From assembly GCA_938003855.1 (NCBI GenBank), contig CALKXD010000277.1, positions 1 through 32,639 on the forward strand: a stretch of DNA of 32,639 nucleotides, in the 5' to 3' direction. This DNA comes from an uncultured Granulosicoccaceae bacterium (GTDB taxonomy: Bacteria > Pseudomonadota > Gammaproteobacteria > Granulosicoccales > Granulosicoccaceae). Positions 7,001 to 16,263 of the stretch are shown piece after piece (the first letter of the stretch is position 1; each line of letters starts with the position of its first letter). The position numbers and the translations under genes were made by a program. The notes under the pieces are model-generated. The model worked only from the letters and a program-made list of their open reading frames with translations, had not been told where the DNA came from and made no database searches.

Positions 7001-9322
7001 TTAGAACAGAGAGCCGATAGTAAATTGAAATGCCTGCTTGCTGTCGGTGATATCATCATTAAAAGTTTCGGCAAAGCTGAAGGTAAGAGGGCCGACCGGC
7101 GCCAGCCAGACAAACGCCAATCCGTAGGAACCACGGAGTTCGTCCGCGTCGAAGTCTGACACATCGCTAAATACATTGCCAAAATCGGCAAACAAACTCA
7201 AGCGCGTGGACCCTGCACTCTCGACAAATGGGGGCGGAAAGATCACCTCAAGCGACCCGATCGTCCTGAAATCCCCCCCTTGTGCATCTCCGTCGGAGTC
7301 GACCGGACCAAGCGTACTGCGCCGATATCCGCGAACCGACTGAATACCACCGGCGTAAAAGCGCCGGAAAAAAGGCAGAGTCTCCAGGCCGTCTTCACCT
7401 TCTCCGTAGTTGAGACGGGTACTGAATGACAACGTGTAACGCTCTGTCATTGGATAGAAATACTCAAAACTATACCCAAGTTTGATGTAGCTCAGATCGC
7501 TGTTTGGTGTGGTTGCCTCAAGGCTCAGCGAGTTACGGGTTCCGCGCGTCGCAAACACGGTTCGATCCCGGGTATCATGCGTGTAGCCAATGTTTATATC
7601 GAATAGATCGTAGTCACTACCGAATTTATCAATAAAACCAAGAATTTCGTCCGAGGATTCTTCCGTTCTAATGGCATCGACTCTTTCATAACCGAATCCA
7701 AAATTAAAGGTTGAGAACTCGCTCATCGGCACGCCATAACGGACCTTGGCACCGTAGCTGTCTAGAATAAATTTGGTGGTTGAACTCAGTTGACTGGTGT
7801 CAGTTTTTTTGATGAATGCCCGCACGTTGCGACTAATGCCGTCAGGCGTGTAGTAGGGATCGGTGTAGGAAACAGAAAAGTTATCCTGACTGGTGCTGTT
7901 GTCAAAAGTTACCGCAATACGCTCACCGGTTCCGAACAGATTTTCCTGAGTAAAATTTATATTAAAGATGAAGCCATCGGTACCATAGCCGGCACCGGCA
8001 CCAAACGACCCCGACGCACCTTCAGTCACACTTACGGCAATGTCCACTAACTCTTCCGAGCCAGGTACACGCGGAGTGTTAATCGAGATACGTTCTATAT
8101 AGGGCAATCGCTGCAAGCGGGTCTGTGAGCGTGTCAGTGCGAGCGGCGAAAAGCGGCTGCCCTCCATTTGTCGCATCTCGCGCCGCAATACCTCATCGCG
8201 GGTTCGATTCTGACCCGTGAAAGTGATACGTCTTACGTAGACCCGCTTGCCCGGGTTGACGTTTAAATTCAGCCCGACAGTGTTTGAAGTGTCGTCAATA
8301 TCCGGAATAACATTCACATCGGCAAATGCATAGCCGTCTTCGCCTAGACGATCAACAATCGCACTGTTGCTCTGGGTCATTAACTTGCGCGAGTAGATAT
8401 CTCCCGGCGCCATCACCAGCAATTTTTTTAACTGCTCTTCAGTGACACTGAGATTGTTGCCGGAGATAGCGATGTCACCCACTTTGTACTGCTCTCCTTC
8501 ATCAACGTTAATGGTCACGTTTATGTCTCGTTTGTCCGGAGAGATCGTCACTTGCGTGGAAGAGATATCAAACCGCAGGTAGCCACGATCCAAATACCAG
8601 GCGCGAAGTTTTTCGGTGTCGGCGGTCAATTTTGCACGGGAGTATTTGTCGCGTGCGCTTAACGGATTCCAGCCAGCGACCCCTGAGTCGAGTAACTTCA
8701 GCAATTGCTTTTCAGAAAATGCGCTATTGCCAACGATGTTTACATGACTGATTTTCGCTATAGCGCCTTCCGTCACCTCGACGTTGACGTTGACGCGATT
8801 GCGCTCCAGCTTGTCCACTGACGAGGTGACTGTGGTTCCATACTGGCCGCGGCTGAAATAAACCTGACGCACTTCAGTTTCAAGGTTATCCAGCACAGAC
8901 CGGCGAAAGATTCTGCCGGGCGCAAGACCGATCTGGCGAAGAGTGTCATCCATCTGTTCTTTTGGAAGAGCCTTGCTGCCTTCTACATTGACTTCGACAA
9001 TGGAAGGACGTTCGGCGACAGTAACGATGAGCACACCGTCGTCACGGGATAGACCGACATCATCGAACAGCTCGGTATCGTACAAGGCCCGTATCACACG
9101 ACCGCTGTCGCGGTTCGTCTCGAAACGTTCGCCGGCACGTACCGGCACATAGCTCAATACCGTGCCTTTCTCGACCCGCTCAATACCACGTACAACGATA
9201 TCGCTAATGATAAACGCGCGCTCGGCCGCAGTGACATTCAAGGAACTGAGTGCACTGAGCGCAAAGCAGAGGAAGACAAGTGACCGGAGGCCACTGAGTT
9301 TAAAGGCGGAACCTGATGGCAT
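7001..9322 (-). CDS. bamA: Outer membrane protein assembly factor BamA
   Basis: Central component of the BAM complex, which folds and inserts beta-barrel proteins into the outer membrane. A signal peptide (cleavage likely after VTA near residue 32) is followed by five POTRA domains up to about residue 430; the first begins FIISDIVVRGIERV. The rest is a C-terminal 16-strand barrel. The lid-loop signature VRGYRR is at residues 663-668. The protein ends in a terminal Phe (FTIGSLF), the signal its own class uses for insertion. Length 773, slightly below the E. coli 810. ATG start at 9322. It lies between rseP and skp, the conserved arrangement that links envelope stress control to barrel assembly. 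Confidence 0.97.
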   Translation of the reverse strand: MPSGSAFKLSGLRSLVFLCFALSALSSLNVTAAERAFIISDIVVRGIERVEKGTVLSYVPVRAGERFETNRDSGRVIRALYDTELFDDVGLSRDDGVLIVTVAERPSIVEVNVEGSKALPKEQMDDTLRQIGLAPGRIFRRSVLDNLETEVRQVYFSRGQYGTTVTSSVDKLERNRVNVNVEVTEGAIAKISHVNIVGNSAFSEKQLLKLLDSGVAGWNPLSARDKYSRAKLTADTEKLRAWYLDRGYLRFDISSTQVTISPDKRDINVTINVDEGEQYKVGDIAISGNNLSVTEEQLKKLLVMAPGDIYSRKLMTQSNSAIVDRLGEDGYAFADVNVIPDIDDTSNTVGLNLNVNPGKRVYVRRITFTGQNRTRDEVLRREMRQMEGSRFSPLALTRSQTRLQRLPYIERISINTPRVPGSEELVDIAVSVTEGASGSFGAGAGYGTDGFIFNINFTQENLFGTGERIAVTFDNSTSQDNFSVSYTDPYYTPDGISRNVRAFIKKTDTSQLSSTTKFILDSYGAKVRYGVPMSEFSTFNFGFGYERVDAIRTEESSDEILGFIDKFGSDYDLFDINIGYTHDTRDRTVFATRGTRNSLSLEATTPNSDLSYIKLGYSFEYFYPMTERYTLSFSTRLNYGEGEDGLETLPFFRRFYAGGIQSVRGYRRSTLGPVDSDGDAQGGDFRTIGSLEVIFPPPFVESAGSTRLSLFADFGNVFSDVSDFDADELRGSYGLAFVWLAPVGPLTFSFAETFNDDITDSKQAFQFTIGSLF

Positions 9323-9379
9323 TAACGGTTTATGGCGTGTTGGATTCTGCGCCAGAATAGCAAGTCGACTCTGGCAGAG

Positions 9380-9406
9380 GCATTACCGAATCTAAACGTA
9401 TGTCAA
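9380..9406 (-). promoter_or_regulatory. Possible sigma-70 promoter upstream of bamA
   Basis: On the minus strand TTGACA (9401-9406) matches the -35 consensus exactly and is followed, after 15 bases, by TAATGC (9380-9385). The spacer is short and the -10 is weak, so this is only a candidate. It lies in the 135-base rseP-bamA gap, where an internal promoter for bamA-skp-lpxD-fabZ-lpxA would be useful. No clear sigma-E promoter (GGAACTT) is visible there. Confidence 0.3.
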
Positions 9407-9457
9407 AGTGTTTCAGTCACCAAAAACCCTATAGCCACAGCCCATAACAGCGATAAC

Positions 9458-10834
9458 TCACGAGGGCAGTATGCGCAGAATATCCTGGTAGAAAACAAAG
9501 GTCATCAGACCGGCCAGAAGCAACAGACCGATCTGCTGACCATAGATTTGAATTTGCTCGGAAACCGGTTTGCCGGTGACCGCTTCAACCGCAAAATACA
9601 CCAGATGCCCACCATCAAGCATTGGCACCGGAAACAGATTAAAGATACCGAGACTGATTGACACCAGCGCAATAAAATTAAGGTAATGATCAACGCCGAC
9701 ACTCACCGACTGACCGGCAAACTGAGCGATGGATATCGGCCCGCTGACGGTATTTTTCAAAGACGCCTCACCGGTAAATAACTTACCGATCATGCCCAGG
9801 CTTACCGAGATCATCTTACCGGTGCGCTGTACAGCCTTGCCAAATGCCACGCCCGGAGAATACCGCTCTACGGTTCGGAGTTTTTCATCGATCAACTGCT
9901 GCGACTGTGTTTCCCGCGCCCCGATAAAACCAATAGTGCCATTATCCAATTGCTTTAACGCCGGAGTAAGAGCAATAGTCATAGGCGACGCATCACGCAG
10001 CAGTTCGATCTGCAACGTTTTCTCCGGACTGTCACGGATGATATGCACCCAATCGGTCCACGTCTGCACCAACTGCCCGTCACTTCGTACCACCCGATCA
10101 CCTGGCAGCAGTCCAGCTGCTTCAGCCGCTCCACCCGGTACAATTCCACCAATCACCGGATCAACGGTTGGCCACCAGCGCTGCAGACCAAGCTTGCCAA
10201 TCAAATCTCCCTGATCGGCGAGCAACTCCCGACTGTCTATCGGCAAACTGCGTGTCACTTCACTACCGGACTCGGTCAGAACTGTGATCTCAAGCGTCTC
10301 TCTACTTTCAACAATCCCGTCGAGAATGGCGACAAACGCGGTATCCCAGGTTGGTGTGTGCATGCCGCCTATGCGGGTAATTTTATCCCCTTCAGTGAAA
10401 CCAGCCTCTACCGCCGGGGTGTTGGCCAATGGCGCACTAAGAATGGGGGCAATGCCGGTAATACCAACGATAAACACCACCCAGTAAACCAGTACCGCCA
10501 GGATAAGATTGGCCAGCGGGCCTGCCAGCACGATGGCACTGCGAGCCCAGACGCTTTTTCGGTTAAATGCCCGGTCGAGCTCATCCGGTGGTACGTCACC
10601 CTCGCGCTCATCGAGCATCTTGACGTAACCACCCAGCGGGATAGCCGCCAGTACATACTCTGTGGCGTCCTCGCCGGCTATTTTTTTCCACAGCGGCTTG
10701 CCGAACCCGACAGAAAACCGGAGCACCTTAACGCCCATCTTTCTGGCCACCCAGTAGTGACCAAATTCGTGCACTGTGACAAGAATGCCTATTGCCAGAA
10801 TAAAAGACACCACACTCAACAGAAAACTCTGCAT
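9458..10834 (-). CDS. rseP: Site-2 intramembrane metalloprotease RseP
   Basis: Inner-membrane zinc protease that makes the second cut in the anti-sigma factor RseA, releasing sigma-E during envelope stress, and clears remnant signal peptides. The first membrane segment carries HEFGH (H22, E23, H26, the same numbers as in E. coli). The last-but-one segment has NLFPVPMLDGGHL with D407 as third metal ligand. Between them lie two PDZ domains, roughly residues 115-290. The length of 458 is standard. The ATG at 10834 is preferred over the in-frame TTG at 10837 because AGGAG lies seven bases upstream. That ATG shares one base with the dxr stop (TGATG), so translation is coupled. Upstream of bamA, as is common. 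Confidence 0.96.
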   Translation of the reverse strand: MQSFLLSVVSFILAIGILVTVHEFGHYWVARKMGVKVLRFSVGFGKPLWKKIAGEDATEYVLAAIPLGGYVKMLDEREGDVPPDELDRAFNRKSVWARSAIVLAGPLANLILAVLVYWVVFIVGITGIAPILSAPLANTPAVEAGFTEGDKITRIGGMHTPTWDTAFVAILDGIVESRETLEITVLTESGSEVTRSLPIDSRELLADQGDLIGKLGLQRWWPTVDPVIGGIVPGGAAEAAGLLPGDRVVRSDGQLVQTWTDWVHIIRDSPEKTLQIELLRDASPMTIALTPALKQLDNGTIGFIGARETQSQQLIDEKLRTVERYSPGVAFGKAVQRTGKMISVSLGMIGKLFTGEASLKNTVSGPISIAQFAGQSVSVGVDHYLNFIALVSISLGIFNLFPVPMLDGGHLVYFAVEAVTGKPVSEQIQIYGQQIGLLLLAGLMTFVFYQDILRILPS

Positions 10835-12090
10835 CAAATTACTCCTGCCGGTGGCTTAACCGGGCTCATGCCGTTATCAATATAATCGACCGTGTAACGC
10901 CTGACTTTTTGATCCAGCGCGCACAAGTCGTTAATTGTTCGGGATTTTTCACTGTTGTAACTCCGCAGCACATAGGCGTTTATACGCGCTACATCGATAA
11001 ATCCGATGCGCTCATCGATAAAGCTTTGCACAGCTACCTCGTTAGCGGCATTTAGCACGCCAGTTGCAGAGTTGCCTCGTCGCATCGCCTCACGAGCAAG
11101 CGCCAGACACGGAAATCGTGTGTCGTCAGGAGGAATAAACTCCAGACCACCCAGCAAATGAAAGTCGAGAGGTTCAACCCCGGCGTCGATTCGGGAGGGC
11201 CAGGCAAGTGCGTGCGCTATCGGAGTTCTCATGTCAGCCCTGCCCAGTTGCGCCAATACTGACCCATCACAATATCGCACCATCGAGTGGATAACACTTT
11301 GTGGATGAACGACGACCTCAATGTTGGCTTCATCCACCCCAAAAAGGTAGCTGGCTTCGATGATTTCAAGCCCTTTGTTCATCATTGTGGCTGAATCAAC
11401 AGAAATTTTTGCCCCCATGCTCCAGTTCGGGTGCTTAAGCGCCTGAGCGACCGTCACTGATTCCATTTGCTCAGTCGAATACGCGCGAAACGGCCCGCCC
11501 GATGCCGTCAGCACCAGAGATCGAATCTCATGCCCCTGACCAACCTGTGCATCATTCGTCCCTGTCTGCATAAGACCAGTCGTGCGCGCCATCTTGTCCG
11601 GCAAACACTGAAATATTGCATTGTGCTCGCTGTCGACAGGCACAATAGTGGCTCCCCCTTGTCTTGCGGCGGCGATCAACAGATCTCCAGCAACGACCAT
11701 GGCTTCTTTGTTCGCCAACAGTATTCGCTTGCCGGAACGCGCTGCTATGAGTGTCGACTCCAGCCCCGCAAAACCGACGATTCCTGCCATAACAACATCA
11801 ATGTCAGGACTGGAAGCTATCTGCTCATGCGCCGAAGACACTGGCAGGACCACCGTCGCGGATTGAATCGCCTTCAGCCGTCGCGTCAATTCGTCAGAAG
11901 CCTGAGGATCTGCCATCGCGGCAAATCGGGGTTGCAGCTGCTGGCACTGCAGAAACAATAATTCGACATTCTTATGCGCACACAAAGCGCTGATGCGATA
12001 TCGATCCGGGTTATTCCGGATAACCTTAACCGTGTTAACACCGATCGATCCGGTAGATCCGAAAATGGCGACAGTTTCAATTTTTGCCAT
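10834..12090 (-). CDS. dxr: 1-deoxy-D-xylulose 5-phosphate reductoisomerase
   Basis: Cytoplasmic enzyme of the methylerythritol phosphate pathway, converting DXP to MEP with NADPH. The Rossmann motif GSTGSIG is at residues 11-17, and the metal and substrate regions VDSEHNAIFQ, TASGGPFR, HPNWSMGAKISVDSATMMNKGLE and HPQSVIHSMV are all intact. It has 418 residues, about 20 longer than E. coli; the excess is split between the stretch just before TASGGPF and the C-terminus (VKPPAGVI). ATG start at 12090, three bases after cdsA ends. It provides isopentenyl units that UppS, encoded two genes upstream, uses to build the lipid carrier. Confidence 0.97.
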   Translation of the reverse strand: MAKIETVAIFGSTGSIGVNTVKVIRNNPDRYRISALCAHKNVELLFLQCQQLQPRFAAMADPQASDELTRRLKAIQSATVVLPVSSAHEQIASSPDIDVVMAGIVGFAGLESTLIAARSGKRILLANKEAMVVAGDLLIAAARQGGATIVPVDSEHNAIFQCLPDKMARTTGLMQTGTNDAQVGQGHEIRSLVLTASGGPFRAYSTEQMESVTVAQALKHPNWSMGAKISVDSATMMNKGLEIIEASYLFGVDEANIEVVVHPQSVIHSMVRYCDGSVLAQLGRADMRTPIAHALAWPSRIDAGVEPLDFHLLGGLEFIPPDDTRFPCLALAREAMRRGNSATGVLNAANEVAVQSFIDERIGFIDVARINAYVLRSYNSEKSRTINDLCALDQKVRRYTVDYIDNGMSPVKPPAGVI

Positions 12091-12093
12091 GAA

Positions 12094-12903
12094 CTACAAC
12101 CAAAGTACCGCAAATGCCATCCAGGGAACCGCAGCGAGCAAACCATCGAAGCGATCCAGTACACCACCGTGACCCGGCAGCAACACACCGCTATCTTTCA
12201 CTCCTCTGGTTCGCTTAGCCCGACTTATGAATAGATCCCCTGCGATAGAATAAACCGCTGCAAACCCCGCCATAATAACCAGTGCCAGCCAGGACAGCTG
12301 ATCACCGGAGAAGTATCCTGTAACACTTACGGCCAGCACACCGGCTAACAGTAATCCACCCAATGCCCCCTCAATTGTTTTACCCTGAGAAATTTCAACC
12401 GCCAGTTTGCGACGACCGAACTTTCTGCCGGCAAAGTAAGCCCCAGTATCGGCACAGGCAACCAGCGCAACAATAAACACGACATACGCTGCTGATACGT
12501 TTGACCGCAGCCAATACAATGAAAGTAAAGATGTCAGTAGTATCAGTGAGGCCAGCAGCAGCAAGGGCAGCCGTATCTTTGGTGGACTGCTTTGGGCAAT
12601 AACAGGCTGCAAATGCAAATGGAATCCGATCGCGACCCAAGCCAGCACCACAAAAAGTGTCACCGGTTTTAACAATGCCTCACCACCGAACCGAAAACAC
12701 AGCGCCGCAATGACCACAATCACCAGGCTGTAGGCGGATCGGCTTTGCACAGACTTCAGGTTACACAAGTTACTCCATTCCCACGCACAGCTGCCGGCGG
12801 CCACCAGTAAAAACATAGCGAACCAGAAATCGGACCAGTAAAACAGTGCCCACGCCGCCACCGCTGCCAGCAACACAGCGGTAATAATGCGCTGCATCAG
12901 CAT
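12094..12903 (-). CDS. cdsA: Phosphatidate cytidylyltransferase
   Basis: Integral inner-membrane enzyme that makes CDP-diacylglycerol from phosphatidic acid and CTP, the branch point for all bacterial phospholipids. The 269 residues are mostly hydrophobic, with about eight membrane segments. The family signature is near the C-terminus: SRAKRTRGVKDSG followed by LPGHGGVLDRFDG, containing the metal-binding Asp residues. The start at 12903 is ATG, with a second ATG two codons on (12897); neither has a strong ribosome binding site, so the start could be two residues shorter. It lies 18 bases after uppS and three before dxr, the conserved order. Confidence 0.96.
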   Translation of the reverse strand: MLMQRIITAVLLAAVAAWALFYWSDFWFAMFLLVAAGSCAWEWSNLCNLKSVQSRSAYSLVIVVIAALCFRFGGEALLKPVTLFVVLAWVAIGFHLHLQPVIAQSSPPKIRLPLLLLASLILLTSLLSLYWLRSNVSAAYVVFIVALVACADTGAYFAGRKFGRRKLAVEISQGKTIEGALGGLLLAGVLAVSVTGYFSGDQLSWLALVIMAGFAAVYSIAGDLFISRAKRTRGVKDSGVLLPGHGGVLDRFDGLLAAVPWMAFAVLWL

Positions 12904-12921
12904 GACATTATCAGTCGGTAT

Positions 12922-13662
12922 TTAGTCATTTTGATTTTGCTGTTCGATTTGATCACCTGTCTGCCCAAACCGGCGCTGGCGCTTGGAAAAGTGCGTGATG
13001 GCCGCATCCAACTCAGCCACATTAAAGTCGGGCCACAGAGTGTTAGTGAAAAAAAGCTCAGTGTAGGCCAGATGCCACAGCAGAAAATTACTCAGCCTTT
13101 GCTCGCCGCCCGTTCGAATAAATAAGTCCGGCTCAGGCACATCCTGCAACCAGGTATGCCGGGTGACCAACGCTTCGTCGATATCGTCAGGGTTTAGTTC
13201 GCCACGTTGCACGCTGGCCGCGATGGCGGTCACTGCCCGCGCCAACTCACGCCGCCCACCGTAGTTCACTGCGATATTGAAACGCATGCCCGAATTAGCT
13301 GCCGTTTTTTCGGTTGCATGCCGGATCTCCTCGCGCAACGCATGCGGAAACACATCCAGCTCACCGATAAACCGCACAGCAATATTGTTTTCGTGAAGCT
13401 TATCCACCTCGCTGCGCAACGCACGCACAAAAAGCTCCATCAGAAAACTGACTTCTTTCTCCGGTCGCTGCCAGTTTTCGCTACTGAATGCATAAACAGT
13501 CAACGCCCCCACTCGCAGACGAGCGCAATGCTCGACCACCTGACGAATGGTTTTAACCCCAGCTTGATGGCCAGAGCTTCTCGGCAAACTTCGTTGCCGG
13601 GCCCATCTGCCATTGCCATCCATGATGATAGCGATATGATCTGGAGGAATACTCAATGTCAT
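12922..13662 (-). CDS. uppS: Di-trans,poly-cis-undecaprenyl-diphosphate synthase
   Basis: Cis-prenyltransferase that adds eight isopentenyl units to farnesyl diphosphate, giving the C55 carrier for peptidoglycan and O-antigen. The N-terminal motif HIAIIMDGNGRWA contains catalytic D15. Downstream are YAFSSENWQRP, NYGGRRELA, PDLFIRTGGEQRLSNF and LWPDF, all family hallmarks. The length of 246 is normal. The start is ambiguous. The ATG at 13662 overlaps the AAAGGA motif that would be the ribosome binding site, whereas TTG at 13656, two codons on, is spaced five bases from it and may be the real start. It follows frr after a 134-base gap. Confidence 0.96.
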   Translation of the reverse strand: MTLSIPPDHIAIIMDGNGRWARQRSLPRSSGHQAGVKTIRQVVEHCARLRVGALTVYAFSSENWQRPEKEVSFLMELFVRALRSEVDKLHENNIAVRFIGELDVFPHALREEIRHATEKTAANSGMRFNIAVNYGGRRELARAVTAIAASVQRGELNPDDIDEALVTRHTWLQDVPEPDLFIRTGGEQRLSNFLLWHLAYTELFFTNTLWPDFNVAELDAAITHFSKRQRRFGQTGDQIEQQNQND

Positions 13663-13796
13663 CCTTTGTTGTTCAGGGTGCAGGATATTTTGAATCAGAG
13701 ACGACTACCGCGATGTGCACGGGTGACTTCTGCGTTGCATGAACAGGCACGGTACAGACGCCTTCGGCGCAGAAGACGCCCGGCGGCATGCACTCT
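13663..13796. other. frr-uppS spacer
   Basis: This 134-base gap is unusually long for this otherwise tightly packed cluster. No reading frame with coding character is visible. A GC-rich part (about 13755-13790) has only short possible stems such as CGCC-TTC-GGCG and no U tract. It may hold an internal promoter, but no clear -35/-10 pair was found. Confidence 0.35.
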
Positions 13797-14354
13797 TTAG
13801 ACTTCCATCAACTCCGCTTCTTTGGCCTTCAACAATTCGTCCACTTTAGCGACATGCTCGTCGGTTACCTTTTGAATCAGGTCTCCGCCCTTGCGCTCAT
13901 CATCTTCGGAAATCTCCTTCTCTTTTTGAAGTTCTTTCAGATCACTGTTGGCGTCTCGACGAATATTGCGAATGCTGACACGCGCATTTTCCGCCTCCCC
14001 TCTAACCACTCGAACCAGGTCTTTTCGACGCTCTTCAGTCAGCGGCGGCATTGGAATTCGAATAACCGTACCGGCACTCGACGGGTTGAGGCCTAAGTCA
14101 GAATTTAGAATCGCTTTCTCTATGGGTCCGACTAAATCTTTTTCCCACGGAGTCACACTGAGCGTGCGGGAATCCTCGATGGTTATTTTAGCCACCTGAT
14201 TCAGCGCTGACGCATTGCCGTAGTAATCCACCTTGATGTGGTCAAGCAAGCTGGTGTGTGCCCTGCCGGTGCGAATGCGACCAAAGTCCTGCTGCAACGA
14301 CTCGAGGCTTTTTGTCATCCGTACCGACGCATCTTTTTTAATATCTTCTATCAC
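13797..14354 (-). CDS. frr: Ribosome recycling factor
   Basis: Soluble factor that, with EF-G, splits the post-termination ribosome so that it can start again. The 185-residue protein shows the conserved N-terminus ([19 protein letters not shown]), [15 protein letters not shown], the hinge and domain II ([27 protein letters not shown]), and the final helix [16 protein letters not shown]. The start codon is GTG at 14354, directly abutting the pyrH stop (TAA then GTG), so translation is probably coupled. Its position after pyrH is the standard bacterial arrangement. Confidence 0.97.
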   Translation of the reverse strand: MIEDIKKDASVRMTKSLESLQQDFGRIRTGRAHTSLLDHIKVDYYGNASALNQVAKITIEDSRTLSVTPWEKDLVGPIEKAILNSDLGLNPSSAGTVIRIPMPPLTEERRKDLVRVVRGEAENARVSIRNIRRDANSDLKELQKEKEISEDDERKGGDLIQKVTDEHVAKVDELLKAKEAELMEV

Positions 14355-15086
14355 TTATACGTCCCCATTCTCGACTATTGACCCGACTGAATCGCTGGTG
14401 ACTGCGCGCACCATCTCTCCAGGCGTGTTCATATTGAATACTTTCAGCGGTAAGTTGTGGTCACGGCACATAACAATTGCCGTAGTATCCATAACGGCTA
14501 GCTTCTTGTGGATTACCTCATCATAGGTAATTCGATCAATTTTACGGGCATCGTCGTGCCGTTGCGGATCCATATCGTAGATGCCATCCACTTTTGTCGC
14601 TTTCATCATGATGTCGGCGCTCATTTCAACAGCCCTCAAGCTTGCTGCGGTGTCCGTGGTAAAAAATGGATTCCCGGTGCCCGACGCAAAAATCACCACC
14701 CGCCCCTTCTCAAGATGTCGCACCGCACGACGCCGAATATAATCTTCACAGACCTCGTTTATTTTCAACGCTGACATTACTCTGCAATGCACACCGATCT
14801 GCTCGAGAGAATCCTGCAGCGACAGCGCATTAATGACAGTCGCCAACATACCGATGTGATCGCCGGTTACTCGATCCATGCCGCCCTCGGCCAGAAAAGC
14901 GCCCCGAAAGATATTACCACCACCAATAACAATGGCGACTTCGACCTTCAGGGCAACAAGGTCGGCGATTTCCCGAGCAATTCTGCCCATAAAATCAGGG
15001 TCGATGCCATATTGCAGGTCGCCCATCAACGCCTCACCACTGAGCTTCAGCATGATACGTTTGCCGCGCTCGCCATCATTTGACAT
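14355..15086 (-). CDS. pyrH: Uridylate kinase
   Basis: Hexameric UMP kinase of the amino-acid kinase family, making UDP from UMP and ATP; in E. coli it is inhibited by UTP and activated by GTP. Motifs: [63 protein letters not shown] and FNMNTPGEM. The frame stays open to 15161, but that longer start would extend to the edge of the tsf terminator. The ATG at 15086 has AGGTG about eight bases upstream and gives 243 residues, matching E. coli (241). The strong terminator just upstream means it likely has its own promoter in the roughly 75 bases between. It runs directly into frr. Confidence 0.97.
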   Translation of the reverse strand: MSNDGERGKRIMLKLSGEALMGDLQYGIDPDFMGRIAREIADLVALKVEVAIVIGGGNIFRGAFLAEGGMDRVTGDHIGMLATVINALSLQDSLEQIGVHCRVMSALKINEVCEDYIRRRAVRHLEKGRVVIFASGTGNPFFTTDTAASLRAVEMSADIMMKATKVDGIYDMDPQRHDDARKIDRITYDEVIHKKLAVMDTTAIVMCRDHNLPLKVFNMNTPGEMVRAVTSDSVGSIVENGDV

Positions 15087-15161
15087 ACAGATAACACCTG
15101 AGAATAAGCTGCCGGCATAATCACATGCCATATCGATGAGTAATCCTTCAGATTGTGCCAC

Positions 15162-15190
15162 AAAAAAGCCGGCACTCTAGCCGGCTTTTT
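15162..15190 (-). terminator. Intrinsic terminator after rpsB-tsf
   Basis: GCCGGC (15168-15173), loop ACTCTA, GCCGGC (15180-15185), flanked by six A on one side and five T on the other. Read on the minus strand the stem is followed by six U, so it should stop the rpsB-tsf transcript before pyrH. The symmetric flanks could also work on the plus strand, but no plus-strand gene precedes it. Confidence 0.88.
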
Positions 15191-15255
15191 GCGTTTACTT
15201 GATTGCGAAACAGTATCTCACAATCTCTTCGGCACTTGCCCTGTACAACAGGTGC

Positions 15256-16134
15256 CTAGTCGCCCTTGACCTGCGCCATTACTTCCTCGGCGAAGTTCTC
15301 TGTCTTCTTTTCGATTCCTTCACCGACTTCAAACCGTGCAAAAAATCTGGCAGACGCTTCACTGGATTTCAATAGCTTTTCAACTGACTGATCCGGATCC
15401 TTCACATACGGTTGTCCCAACAGGGTGATTTCTGCCAGATACTTACGCAGTCGGCCTTGTACCATTTTCTCGATGATCTCTGCCGGCTTACCACTCTCTG
15501 CCGCCTCTGCCACCAGAATTTGCTTTTCTTTGTCGAGCAGATCTGCAGGCACCTCCGCCTCAGACAAACACACCGGTTTGCTGGCGGCAATATGCATGGC
15601 GATATCTCGCGGCAAGGCTTCCGGTCCACCGGCGACTTCCGTGATCACGCCGATTTTTTCACCGTGCTGATAAACCCCTACTTTGCCATCGGACACCTGA
15701 TGCGTAACAAATCGGCGAACCTGAATATTTTCACCAAGCTTGGCGACTAACTCGTGACGCACCTGTTCGAGCGTTTGATCGCCAAACGCAGAACCCCCAA
15801 GTGACTCAACATCCGCTGGACCGTCAGTCAGAACAGCTTTACAGACAGCTTGCGCGAAGCCGATAAAATCGTCACCTTTGGCAACAAAATCTGTTTCACA
15901 GTTAACCTCTGCCATCGCAACCGACTTACCGTCGCCACTCAGCTCAACCGCGATTACGCCTTCTGCTGCAGTACGACTGGATTTTTTATCAGCCTTCGCC
16001 AGGCCGGAAATTCGCATTTGCTCAACTGCGGTCTCCATCTCACCACCGGCCTCAACCAGTGCCTTTTTGCACTCCATCATTCCTGCGCCAGTTCTCTCGC
16101 GCAGCTCCTTAACCATTGCCGCTGTAATAGCCAT
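15256..16134 (-). CDS. tsf: Elongation factor Ts
   Basis: Nucleotide exchange factor that releases GDP from EF-Tu. The N-terminal UBA-like domain [26 protein letters not shown] is textbook, followed by [13 protein letters not shown] (the TDFV motif that contacts EF-Tu), HIAASKP, and the C-terminal [15 protein letters not shown]. The frame extends to 16152, but ATG at 16134 is chosen because the conserved MAITA begins there and AGGT lies about six bases upstream. Length 292 (E. coli 283). It is preceded by a hairpin-rich spacer after rpsB and followed by a strong terminator, so rpsB-tsf form a unit that is shut off before pyrH. Confidence 0.97.
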   Translation of the reverse strand: MAITAAMVKELRERTGAGMMECKKALVEAGGEMETAVEQMRISGLAKADKKSSRTAAEGVIAVELSGDGKSVAMAEVNCETDFVAKGDDFIGFAQAVCKAVLTDGPADVESLGGSAFGDQTLEQVRHELVAKLGENIQVRRFVTHQVSDGKVGVYQHGEKIGVITEVAGGPEALPRDIAMHIAASKPVCLSEAEVPADLLDKEKQILVAEAAESGKPAEIIEKMVQGRLRKYLAEITLLGQPYVKDPDQSVEKLLKSSEASARFFARFEVGEGIEKKTENFAEEVMAQVKGD

Positions 16135-16164
16135 AACTTGACCTGATCTCACTCAATAATATCC

Positions 16165-16236
16165 GCCCGCAGCATGCGGGCAGACGATGCGTCACTACGC
16201 ATCAGATGGGACGGAAGCACGCCACTGCGGCTTCCG
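16165..16236 (-). promoter_or_regulatory. Three consecutive stem-loops in the rpsB-tsf spacer
   Basis: Three perfect seven-base stems follow each other: CGGAAGC/GCTTCCG (16212-16218 with 16230-16236), GATGCGT/ACGCATC (16186-16192 with 16197-16203) and GCCCGCA/TGCGGGC (16165-16171 with 16175-16181). None has a following U tract. In E. coli the rpsB-tsf spacer lowers tsf expression relative to rpsB; a similar attenuating or RNA-processing role is inferred here. Confidence 0.55.
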
Positions 16237-16263
16237 ATATTCACTGCCGTTTAAAAAGCGGTA

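Noticed and set aside
9323-9457. Sigma-E promoter before bamA
   Set aside because: A TGAAAC-like element occurs but the GGAACTT -35 and TCTGA-type -10 with correct spacing are not found.
10043-10885. 280-codon plus-strand open frame opposite rseP
   Set aside because: It lies entirely antisense to the conserved rseP (and the end of dxr), has a composition unlike a real protein and no recognisable motif.
11467-11961. Long plus-strand open frame opposite dxr
   Set aside because: It is a shadow of dxr: no family resemblance, no ribosome binding site, and the opposite strand encodes an intact conserved enzyme.
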